A stretch of DNA of 5,879 nt from JAIBBV01 sp044347745 (GTDB lineage: Bacteria; Bdellovibrionota_C; UBA2361; JAFLCA01), in NCBI GenBank assembly GCA_044347745.1, contig JBIKUD010000091.1, positions 1 through 5,879 on the forward strand, given 5' to 3'. The notes below the pieces were generated by a model. It was not told the origin of the DNA and ran no database searches. It worked only from the letters and a program-made list of their open reading frames with translations. A program made the position numbers and the translations under genes. Every line of letters begins with the position of its first letter. Within the stretch, counting starts at the first letter, position 1. This document shows, in pieces, positions 1 through 5,632 of this stretch.

Positions 1-519
1 GCAGGCAGCCCTGTTCGCGCCGGAGATCCTGACTTCATCAGAGCAGTTGGCGTGACTCTTCTTCAACAATCGTTAGGGCTGTGGCCACACATGACAGCTG
101 GCGAAAATATTCTCCTTCCCTGGCGATATTCTCCGAGACGAGTAACGCAGAAAAGACTAGACAAACTCAGCGATATGCTAGGGATACAAAACTTACTCAG
201 TCGATTTCCAAGCTCTCTCTCAGGCGGAGAGCGTCAGCGCATAGCTCTTGCTCGGCATCTAGCAATTGGGCCACAGCATTTACTACTCGATGAGCCCACT
301 AGCGCTCTAGATACAGGACATAGGGAATCAGTTGTACAAATTTTACGCGAGCTTCTTAAAGAAGGAACGTCGATAACCATCAGCAGTCACGATCAAAAAA
401 TTTTCCAGGATTTGGGTGCTAACATACTCAGGATTGAATCGGGACGGATAATGAATGAACAGAGCCTTTCAACCAAAGGCTCTTTCGCCAACTTAGAGGC
501 AAGTGGAACTAATCTTTGA
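1..519 (+). CDS. ABC transporter ATP-binding protein, 5' end outside window
   Basis: This is the nucleotide-binding subunit of an ABC transporter; it would hydrolyse ATP on the cytoplasmic face of the membrane to power a permease that is not in this window. The frame is open from base 1 through 172 codons to TGA at 517-519. A GTG at 52 is only an internal valine, because the Q-loop begins there (VTLLQQ, then LWPHMTAGENI). Visible in order are the Q-loop, the signature LSGGERQR (217-240), Walker B HLLLDEP (277-297), the D-loop SALD, and the H-loop SSHD with its His at 388-390. Walker A must lie upstream of base 1. All catalytic motifs in view are intact, so this copy looks functional. The LWPHMT Q-loop resembles polar amino-acid importers of the ArtP/GlnQ type, but LolD/MacB-like exporters cannot be excluded, so the substrate is unknown. 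The C-terminus (after GRIMNEQ) is short and polar with no extra domain. Confidence 0.93.
   Translation, partial: AGSPVRAGDPDFIRAVGVTLLQQSLGLWPHMTAGENILLPWRYSPRRVTQKRLDKLSDMLGIQNLLSRFPSSLSGGERQRIALARHLAIGPQHLLLDEPTSALDTGHRESVVQILRELLKEGTSITISSHDQKIFQDLGANILRIESGRIMNEQSLSTKGSFANLEASGTNL
93..325 (+). repeat. Direct repeat, copy A (ABC ATPase segment)
   Basis: These 233 bases recur at 5647-5879 with a constant offset of 5554 and no gaps. I count five mismatches by eye, at 99, 106, 127, 165 and 198 (about 98% identity). Similarity stops abruptly on the left at 93. On the right it is cut only by the window end, so the repeat may be longer. It covers the Q-loop end, signature and Walker B of the ATPase. 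Confidence 0.95.
461..483 (+). other. Perfect 9-bp stem hairpin inside the 3' end of the ABC gene
   Basis: AGAGCCTTT and AAAGGCTCT form a perfect 9-bp inverted repeat around the 5-nt loop CAACC, ending 34 bases before the ABC stop codon. It is followed by TTCGCC, not a T-run, so it is not a canonical intrinsic terminator. It could be a transcript-stabilising or rho-associated 3' structure, or a by-product of codons for QSLSTKGS. Confidence 0.4.
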
Positions 520-734
520 ATAAGGTCTATCGCAATGGGAGCATCACCCAAATTAATGTTAACAACATGATCAGTGTTGCCAGCGAAACCCAAACACCAA
601 GCCTAACTGCGCTCGCTAAGCCCTCTTCTCTTTTGACTGCCTAGAGTATTGGGGGACCCAATAACCCAATGTCTGCGAATGCCTGTGAACTTTTCCCATC
701 TTGTAAAAAAAATTAAATTAGCGTTTTCAATATA

Positions 735-764
735 TTACAAACCTCTAGTGATACAGCTTAAAAT
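735..764 (+). promoter_or_regulatory. Candidate sigma70-like promoter for the Cys-rich gene
   Basis: TTACAA (735-740) and TAAAAT (759-764) are separated by 18 bases. The -10 matches TATAAT at five of six positions; the -35 matches TTGACA at only three. The position, about 85 bases before the start codon in an AT-rich tract, is suitable. Other -10-like hexamers occur nearby, so the assignment is weak. Confidence 0.25.
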
Positions 765-838
765 CTCTCTGCATAACACTATCCAAAGACCACCTGAGCC
801 AATCTCTCAGCGCCATATGTACCTAACTAAACATGATT

Positions 839-842
839 GGAG
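839..842 (+). promoter_or_regulatory. Ribosome binding site deciding the start at 848
   Basis: GGAG lies five bases before the ATG at 848. An upstream in-frame ATG at 833 has no such site and would place extra residues before the lysine that opens the signal peptide, so 848 is preferred. Confidence 0.6.
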
Positions 843-847
843 CCATA

Positions 848-1297
848 ATGAAAACAAGATCACTAATTGCTCTCTCAACAATTATCATTTTAGCCTTTAT
901 TACCCTGCAACCAAGCGTAAGTCTTGCTGCATGTACAACTCAAACAGACAACGGAACTGTTTGTGTTAACGATAGGATTTGCACCTGTAGTTATGCCGGA
1001 ACTAACAAAAGATATTACTACAAAACTACTACAGGTACCTGCACAGCTCAAAACCCAGGAGATACTTGTAGCGCTACCTATAAGATAGCCGCTTTAAACG
1101 ACATGTGCGCTCACGCACAATCTTTAACCAAAGAGCTGGCATGTGGAGATGGCTGCGAAAAAGATGGGAAACAGACCTCGTCCAAAAGCGTAACGAATAA
1201 CTGCTGCACCTACACCAAGACCCAAAAATGCAAGGCGCGTGTCAACACACCAGCAAACTTTATTGACCTCATCGATCCTGCTGTTTGTATTGAATAG
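848..1297 (+). CDS. Small Cys-rich exported protein, possible lipoprotein
   Basis: I do not recognise a family. The 149-residue product starts with a typical signal peptide: Lys2 and Arg4, a hydrophobic core from about residue 6 to 20, then SVSLAAC. Leu26-Ala27-Ala28-Cys29 fits a lipobox, so Cys29 may be lipidated; signal peptidase I cleavage after Ala27 or Ala28 is the alternative. Thirteen cysteines are present (29, 39, 45, 47, 65, 74, 87, 99, 103, 119, 120, 128, 147), close to one in nine of the mature chain, including C-x5-C-x-C and an adjacent Cys pair. Without Cys29 the count is twelve, which would allow up to six disulfides and fits an oxidised extracytoplasmic fold. The rest is rich in Thr, Lys and Asn. 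It stands alone, with its own ribosome site, converging on the minus-strand pair. Export is fairly sure; function is unknown. Confidence 0.75.
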   Translation: MKTRSLIALSTIIILAFITLQPSVSLAACTTQTDNGTVCVNDRICTCSYAGTNKRYYYKTTTGTCTAQNPGDTCSATYKIAALNDMCAHAQSLTKELACGDGCEKDGKQTSSKSVTNNCCTYTKTQKCKARVNTPANFIDLIDPAVCIE

Positions 1298-1767
1298 GCG
1301 GTACTTAGTTAGCAAAGGCTAGGAGAGCCGCAAAGACAGACCGCGACTTTAGCTATTGCAATAGAAGCACGCTCACCATAGACCGGAAGACAGTGGAAGG
1401 TTATTGCTTAAATGCCTCGAGGCGTAATAGGCAACTAACTCTCATGACGCACTTTGCTGGCTTAGGGAAAAATAAGGTTTTTGGTTGAGTGGTGCCTACG
1501 CTTAACTTTGCTTGCCTTTTTTGCGGTTATACTTTGGCCGTCCATAGTCCGGCGCTCACTGAAAACTTGGACCCCGCATTGCAGTTTGAACGGATATTAA
1601 GCGCATCAACCACATCCGCTATTTCACCTGGTTAACCTTTACTTTGCGCGGCCTCAGCTGCCATTCGGCTAGTAAGCATTATTCATTAATGCGGGCCTTG
1701 GCGAAAAATGCTCGCCCCCCTCCGCGGTTCCGCAGTCTAACTACGAGGATCTGGGAGGCTGTTAGGC
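1298..1767. other. 470-bp gene-free block between convergent genes
   Basis: No gene with a ribosome site is visible on either strand. The block contains perfect palindromes CTATTGCAATAG (1353-1364), GCCTCGAGGC (1414-1423) and GGTTAACC (1630-1637), and two adjacent hairpins at 1676-1716. Parts are GC-rich (34 of 60 bases at 1681-1740) compared with the AT-rich gene upstream. Several overlapping plus-strand frames stay open without starts of good quality: 1481-1600 (39 codons, hydrophobic), 1489-1635 (48 codons), and 1644-1844, which runs into the 3' end of the minus-strand gene. This pattern fits a decayed gene or a dispersed intergenic repeat better than functional coding sequence. Confidence 0.5.
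1676..1716. other. Two adjacent hairpins downstream of the minus-strand operon
   Basis: GCATTA/TAATGC (1676-1692, loop TTCAT) and GGCGA/TCGCC (1700-1716, 7-nt loop) lie 50 to 95 bases past the stop codon of the 716-residue gene. Neither is followed by a T-run on the minus strand, so they may mark the transcript 3' end by a non-canonical route. They could equally be part of a repeat element. Confidence 0.3.
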
Positions 1768-3918
1768 TTATCTGCTGGGCGGTGAGTATACTAAAGAGCC
1801 CTTTAACTCAACCTCCCACTTTAATATCTCATTCGTCCCGTTAGGATTCTTGCCCGAAACGATTAAAGTTTTGGTAACGATCGGCACTGGCCTGCCCCAG
1901 GCGTTTCGCTCTCTATCTTTCATGTCGCTACGCCAGGTACTCTCAAACTTAGAAAGGTCCAGAGAAGTTCTTGCACCACTACCATCAGGAGAAGTCAGTT
2001 GGTATCCGACCTTCTGTTTACCATCTGGACTACCCCAATCAGTATCTTCTTCTCCGGTGACATCTAACGTAGCCTCCATGCTTCCACTAAGCTCTGTTAG
2101 TAAGGGTGTTTTATGAACCTTACCCCAAGCCGTACAGCCAATAAAACTTGATCCGCTGGTTTCTTTATTAACTACATTTCTGCCGACTGCTTGATCAAAG
2201 TCCCCCAGTGATATGTAATGCCCATCGTTGCCAAAACCGCTACCGCTAAGAACAAGAGCGATATCTATGCGCTGCGGGTATTGAGGGGTTACCAACTCCT
2301 TGATTAAGGAAAGGCTCCACTGAATCCTGAAGCAGTCTGGCGTGATCTTTAAATCATGTAATGGTGGTCCCTGTCGTATCAAATTGGCCGCATCACTATA
2401 ATTAGCATCTTTTTGGTGTGCTAGCGGATGAACATGGCTTTGCATAAGCAGGGGTTTCTTTGAAATTTTCTCAACAGCATAAAAGCTCTGCATAATAGCG
2501 GCGTTTAGCTTTTCGCTTGTGGTTAAATACATTTTCACATCCTTAACCACCCATTCTTTAGTGACCAGGTCTCGAGTGAGGTTCTTTGTTTGTAAACTAG
2601 CTGTGAGGTTCTGAATCTGCCGCTGGAATGATTCCGTTTCAGTCTGCCCCCAGCCTAATCCTGCTGCTAAATTACCAGTTAGATCCCCGATAGCAGCACC
2701 GAGACTTACAGAAGTTGCCGAGCTCGTAGTTCTTGCATCTAAACTTGAGTTAAAAGCGCTCTCTTGCGCTTGATCAAACGTCCTCACGCTTTCAGCAATC
2801 GTTCGTATATGAGGCTTCAAAACCTCTGATATAAACTGCCGTCGTTCAGTGCTTCCACTTGTGAGAGAGGCCCACAAATTTTCAGCATTTGCAAAGCTTG
2901 CTCCTTCTAATGATTTAAAGAGTGTGGTCTCTAGGGATAGATCCAAATCCGCTTTCATCTTTGGATCCGTATAAAACACATATCTTCCGGCCCTAGTCTT
3001 AATTTCAGTCGCGAAAGAATCAAAGTTGTTTTGATCCAATAGCAGCCGGCCCCCTATCTGCGTAAGAGTACTCGCTGCGCTATTGATATCGTTGCGGTCC
3101 AGGGTGTTTAAAAAAGAGATAAAATTGATTTCATTTAGGGGGATCAGCCAGGTGATGCCTAATGATAAGCGACCTGAATTAAAATCTCTCTCGAAATCGG
3201 CAAGCTGTGGATAGGTCTTATCCTCTACCGTTAGAGGAAAGTCGATTTTTGCTTGTATATGTTCGAGTGATTGACTTGGGCCTTGATCGACTAAAGTCCA
3301 TAGCCCATCCCTTGACTTTATTCGGGCGTAAAGAACGTATTGGCCGACCTCTAACCTTCCGGGGTTTCTGCCACTAAACTCTTCACGCTGAGCTAACGCT
3401 GAAAGTGGCATTCCAAAATTAAGCGTACCAAAATCGGTTGCGCTCGGGTCGTTGCTTGCTGGGTCAAACAGCGCTCCATCCTTCCCTCTTTTGACTACAA
3501 AGCTTCCATCTATAAAATAAACCTTGCCGGATTCGCTTTTTGAGCCTTCGTAAAGGGTCCAAGATAGATTGTCTGCTCCCCCTAAACTAATACGTATGGT
3601 TGATAGGCCACTAACCGCTGGCGCCAAATTGGGTGATGAAAAAAGTGTATGCCCAGTGGAAGGCGAATCAGACCTCTGTTTATCAGCATGAGTATTGTTA
3701 AGCCCTGGCTCAAAATTCGCTGAGGCTGAAGCTGGGGTATTGAGAGGTGAATCAGAGCGCTTCGGGTCAGGACCAGCACAAGCAAGGAGTGGTGAAACAG
3801 TCATCGCGGCAAGGGCGATATGACGCAGCACGCCTAGATCTGCCCCAGCGGTTACATTATCTAAACGATCCAAGTTTTGCTGAGTCGAGGCGGAACGAGT
3901 GTCAAACGCTGTGCTCAT
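1768..3918 (-). CDS. 716-residue predicted envelope protein, unknown family
   Basis: No known family is recognised. The N-terminus is unusual: about 30 polar residues with GADL (25-28), then LRHIALAAMTVSPLLACAG. LLAC with Cys47 resembles a lipobox. A GTG at codon 30 (3829-3831) would give an ordinary 17-residue lipoprotein signal, but it has no clear ribosome site. I keep the ATG, whose own site (GAGG, 12 bases away) is also weak, because the partner gene has the same layout. A Ser/Pro/Asn-rich linker (about 50-105) follows. Residues 110-260 look beta-rich and 260-395 helical. A glycine-rich segment at 407-424 (Gly407, 411, 415 spaced GxxxG, then 420, 422, 424) precedes a Gln/Asn/Thr-rich stretch and a helix. 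The C-terminal 200 residues look beta-rich, with Cys529 and Cys595 as the only other cysteines. It lies 28 bases after the 406-residue gene, so the two are probably co-transcribed. Coding status is secure; function and exact start are not. Confidence 0.85.
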   Translation of the reverse strand: MSTAFDTRSASTQQNLDRLDNVTAGADLGVLRHIALAAMTVSPLLACAGPDPKRSDSPLNTPASASANFEPGLNNTHADKQRSDSPSTGHTLFSSPNLAPAVSGLSTIRISLGGADNLSWTLYEGSKSESGKVYFIDGSFVVKRGKDGALFDPASNDPSATDFGTLNFGMPLSALAQREEFSGRNPGRLEVGQYVLYARIKSRDGLWTLVDQGPSQSLEHIQAKIDFPLTVEDKTYPQLADFERDFNSGRLSLGITWLIPLNEINFISFLNTLDRNDINSAASTLTQIGGRLLLDQNNFDSFATEIKTRAGRYVFYTDPKMKADLDLSLETTLFKSLEGASFANAENLWASLTSGSTERRQFISEVLKPHIRTIAESVRTFDQAQESAFNSSLDARTTSSATSVSLGAAIGDLTGNLAAGLGWGQTETESFQRQIQNLTASLQTKNLTRDLVTKEWVVKDVKMYLTTSEKLNAAIMQSFYAVEKISKKPLLMQSHVHPLAHQKDANYSDAANLIRQGPPLHDLKITPDCFRIQWSLSLIKELVTPQYPQRIDIALVLSGSGFGNDGHYISLGDFDQAVGRNVVNKETSGSSFIGCTAWGKVHKTPLLTELSGSMEATLDVTGEEDTDWGSPDGKQKVGYQLTSPDGSGARTSLDLSKFESTWRSDMKDRERNAWGRPVPIVTKTLIVSGKNPNGTNEILKWEVELKGSLVYSPPSR

Positions 3919-3946
3919 AGATACTAATACCCTCTAAAAAACTTTC

Positions 3947-5167
3947 TTATTTACTTACATTCGCATTTGAAAACAGCAGTGCTTGGCGGGCTGTAAACTG
4001 CTCTTCCAACTTTCTGTACTCGCTGTCTGCGCTAAGAAGATCGTCTAATGAGCGCACAACACGTTTTGGATTGTCCCAATCTGGTTTTGAGATATGTTTT
4101 CTGACAAGAGCATCCCCTCGCTCCTGCAGGGCGGTATAAAGCCGTAATGCCTCTGCATCTAGAGCAGCAACTTCATCCTTTTCAAGCTTTCTTCGCTCAA
4201 ATGCCTTGCCGCTTAACTGATCCGCAGCAAACTTTCCGGACACTCCAGTAAAACACCCAAAGCCGATGCCTTGAACTCCTCCTTCCGCCCCAGCCATACC
4301 TCCGTTTAGACAGGATTCAATAAGATTCTGAGTAGGGTCGTACTCTGAAACAGAGTTGTCCCTGAGATCCAGAGTAAGCGGGATGGGCTTTCCAAAACTT
4401 TCTGTCTTTGAACCTTCCCTCTGATGTGGCTTAGGCGGCCCAGATCGCTCAGGCATTTTTCTAGTTCCGGTTGGATCGATCGGCTCAGCATCTCCTCCGC
4501 CTGCGCCTGATGGAATACCAGAATAAAGAGATGCAAGGGCCTTAATAGCAGAGGAAGCTAACCTCATCGCAGCGATCTGCTTTGCGGCAAGTGCCTGATT
4601 AGCTTCGCTCATTGCATCACTGGCCACGGCCATAGCTCCCAACAAAGCTTCATTTGACGACCTAACCTGGTCAGTAAGTGCCTCAAGTCCAGCCTGAGCG
4701 TTAGCGGCAAATAATCGATCTGCCGAGGCGAACCCCTCCATTAGAGCTTGCAAATTAGCTTCGTCTGCGGCGGCTGCACGATTCAGCATGGCTAAAGCGA
4801 TGGTGTTAGAATCGGCCAAACTAGATTGGCCCCACTCGGATCTTCTGGACTCTAGCCGAGCTCGAGCAGTAATCAAGCTTTGTTGGCTGTAGTCTTGCAG
4901 CATTGCCATCAATCGGGCCGTTGATTCAGGTCTATGAATTGATGGCTCAGACCTATCTAACTTTTCATGATTAGAACTCAGGGATGCTTCAGCGTTTTGC
5001 TCCGAACCATGATCTCTGGGGATGCCCGCACAGCTTGGACCAAAAGCGGCGATAGCAAGAAGCAAAGAGCTCCTCAAGGAACTTTGGAAAGTTGCGGGGG
5101 ACAGGTTGATCTCCGGTTGAACGAGATCTGCACCTAGACACGAAATGTTTGATTGTTTATCGGCCAT
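3947..5167 (-). CDS. 406-residue Ala-rich helical protein with glycine zipper, unknown family
   Basis: No known family is recognised. The start is the ATG at 5165-5167, which has a strong GGAGGT four bases upstream; a longer reading from TTG at 5179 would put the ribosome site inside the gene. The N-terminus has a 30-residue polar stretch with GADL (12-15), then LRSSLLLAIAAFGPSCAG with Cys46. GPSC is a poor lipobox, so lipidation is doubtful. A polar linker (50-85) leads into a long Ala-rich helical, probably coiled-coil region (about 86-215), then a Gly/Pro-rich hinge (217-260). Residues 289-311 form a marked glycine zipper: Gly289/293/297 and Gly296/300/304/308 all have i+4 spacing, with Cys286 before it and Cys305 inside it. 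A charged helical tail (320-400) ends the protein. It is the first gene of the pair with the 716-residue gene. The zipper suggests membrane insertion or oligomerisation; this is inference. Confidence 0.87.
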   Translation of the reverse strand: MADKQSNISCLGADLVQPEINLSPATFQSSLRSSLLLAIAAFGPSCAGIPRDHGSEQNAEASLSSNHEKLDRSEPSIHRPESTARLMAMLQDYSQQSLITARARLESRRSEWGQSSLADSNTIALAMLNRAAAADEANLQALMEGFASADRLFAANAQAGLEALTDQVRSSNEALLGAMAVASDAMSEANQALAAKQIAAMRLASSAIKALASLYSGIPSGAGGGDAEPIDPTGTRKMPERSGPPKPHQREGSKTESFGKPIPLTLDLRDNSVSEYDPTQNLIESCLNGGMAGAEGGVQGIGFGCFTGVSGKFAADQLSGKAFERRKLEKDEVAALDAEALRLYTALQERGDALVRKHISKPDWDNPKRVVRSLDDLLSADSEYRKLEEQFTARQALLFSNANVSK

Positions 5168-5171
5168 ATCC

Positions 5172-5177
5172 ACCTCC
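5172..5177 (-). promoter_or_regulatory. Strong Shine-Dalgarno site of the operon's first gene
   Basis: On the minus strand GGAGGT is followed by GGAT and the ATG at 5167. It is the best ribosome site in the window and fixes the start codon, and with it the long N-terminal extension of the 406-residue protein. Confidence 0.8.
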
Positions 5178-5217
5178 AAGATAAACAGTCACTTTGAACA
5201 AGCCAAACTTTTGGTTC

Positions 5218-5245
5218 AAAAAAAGTGCTGTTTGGCACCACTTTT
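5218..5245 (-). terminator. Terminator-like hairpin in the operon leader
   Basis: Read on the minus strand, AAAAGTG and CACTTTT form a 7-bp stem around an 11-nt loop, and the stem runs into seven consecutive Ts (5224-5218). The shape is that of an intrinsic terminator, though the stem is AT-rich. It sits 51 bases before the start codon of the 406-residue gene and almost exactly at the predicted transcription start. It may end transcription arriving from the right, or act as a leader attenuator or 5'-end hairpin of the operon mRNA. Confidence 0.45.
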
Positions 5246-5250
5246 CGGCC

Positions 5251-5280
5251 ATCATAAGGTAGAGCTCGAATCCAGATCAA
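5251..5280 (-). promoter_or_regulatory. Candidate sigma70 promoter of the two-gene operon
   Basis: On the minus strand TTGATC (5280-5275) is a four-of-six -35 and TATGAT (5256-5251) a five-of-six -10, separated by 18 bases. Initiation near 5245 would give a leader of about 78 bases before the ATG at 5167. It is the best such pair I found upstream of the operon. Confidence 0.45.
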
Positions 5281-5459
5281 ACATAATCTTGGGTGCACGC
5301 CTTTTTTTCTTCCTGCATTAAGCGCCCCGTAAAATCAACTGTTAAACTCGCTCTCGTGTTAAAAAGCAGTTAAATTTCATCCAGCCTTAAGGGAGACTAT
5401 TGTAGTTTTTTAATAATGTGAATATTCCCCAGGTGCTTTCTAGTAAACAGAAAGATTGT

Positions 5460-5597
5460 TTATATACCGCTCACGAAATGAATTTCCCTATTTGTCCACT
5501 TTAGGCTTGAGGTGAGCGGTATATCGCAAGGCGGAGCCGAGCCAAGGGCAAATATACTGAGCGCAAAAAAAGAGACCACCACCCGCAGGGTGTCCAT
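5460..5597 (-). CDS. Possible 45-residue secreted peptide or gene remnant
   Basis: A short frame from ATG (5595-5597) to TAA encodes a peptide whose first 21 residues look like a signal peptide: Arg5, a hydrophobic core VVVSFFALSIFALGSA, and a possible signal peptidase I site after GSA, followed by PPCDIPLT. The remaining 24 residues are mildly polar and end abruptly. No Shine-Dalgarno is visible; a TATATT hexamer lies just before the ATG. The arms of the 13-bp inverted repeat fall on its DIPLT and VSGI codons, so its 3' end may be imposed by that element. It could be a real small exported protein, the truncated start of a lost gene, or chance. Confidence 0.3.
   Translation of the reverse strand: MDTLRVVVSFFALSIFALGSAPPCDIPLTSSLKWTNREIHFVSGI
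5462..5524. repeat. 13-bp perfect inverted repeat with 37-bp spacer
   Basis: ATATACCGCTCAC (5462-5474) is repeated in inverse as GTGAGCGGTATAT (5512-5524). The arms are perfect and stop at both ends. A 63-bp unit with AT-rich outer ends could be a small non-autonomous element, a long-loop transcript hairpin or a paired protein-binding site. No flanking T-run supports a terminator. Confidence 0.6.
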
Positions 5598-5632
5598 TTA
5601 ATATATAGCGGAATTAGTTTCTATCTTCTGTG

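Larger units (their letters stand above)
520..847. other. Non-coding gap between ABC gene and Cys-rich gene
   Basis: I see no convincing gene here; the longest ATG frame on the plus strand that does not overlap a neighbouring gene is about 24 codons (570-644) and has no ribosome site. It holds a hairpin at 647-663 (TATTGGG, loop GGA, CCCAATA) with no T-run, then an AT-rich stretch from about 700 to 770 that probably carries the promoter of the gene at 848. Confidence 0.6.
5281..5632. other. Intergenic region upstream of the operon
   Basis: This stretch holds one 45-codon minus-strand ORF and an inverted repeat, listed separately. Two very short minus-strand frames, 12 and 13 codons (one starts in the AAGGCTGGATG context near 5379, the other ends over the -35 element), look like chance. 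AT-rich tracts occur around 5405-5465. On the minus strand a CACCC/GGGTG hairpin at about 5579-5591 lies eight bases before a T7 run, too far for a confident terminator. Confidence 0.45.

Noticed and set aside
52..519. ABC gene starting at GTG 52
   Set aside because: The frame is open to base 1 and a start at 52 would drop Walker A; the Q-loop begins right at this codon, so the true start is upstream of the window.
649..969. 106-codon plus-strand frame overlapping the Cys-rich gene
   Set aside because: It has no ribosome site and low-quality composition, and it overlaps in another frame a gene with a clear signal peptide and ribosome site.
1481..1635. Small hydrophobic peptide genes in the intergenic block
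   Set aside because: Two frames overlap each other, both rely on TTG or GTG starts without ribosome sites, and neither has a separate promoter; treated as part of a possible repeat.
1735..1767. Integron attC-like boxes: GTCTAAC (1735-1741) and GTTAGGC (1761-1767), the latter abutting the minus-strand stop codon
   Set aside because: The boxes are only 33 bases apart from end to end, shorter than known attC sites. The next matching box (GCTTAAC at 1500) is too far away and lacks paired inner boxes. No integrase or second similar site was found.
1850..2116. 88-codon plus-strand frame
   Set aside because: It lies wholly antisense to the 716-residue gene and has no start signals; it is a shadow frame.
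1768..3918. MACPF/CDC-type pore-forming toxin for the 716-residue protein
   Set aside because: The glycine-rich central segment prompted the idea, but the MACPF signature (Tyr/Trp-Gly-Thr-His-Phe/Tyr) is not visible; DGHYISLG is not equivalent.
3947..5179. Longer 410-residue form of the 406-residue protein from TTG 5179
   Set aside because: The extra codons are the Shine-Dalgarno sequence itself; the ATG at 5167 is correctly spaced from it.
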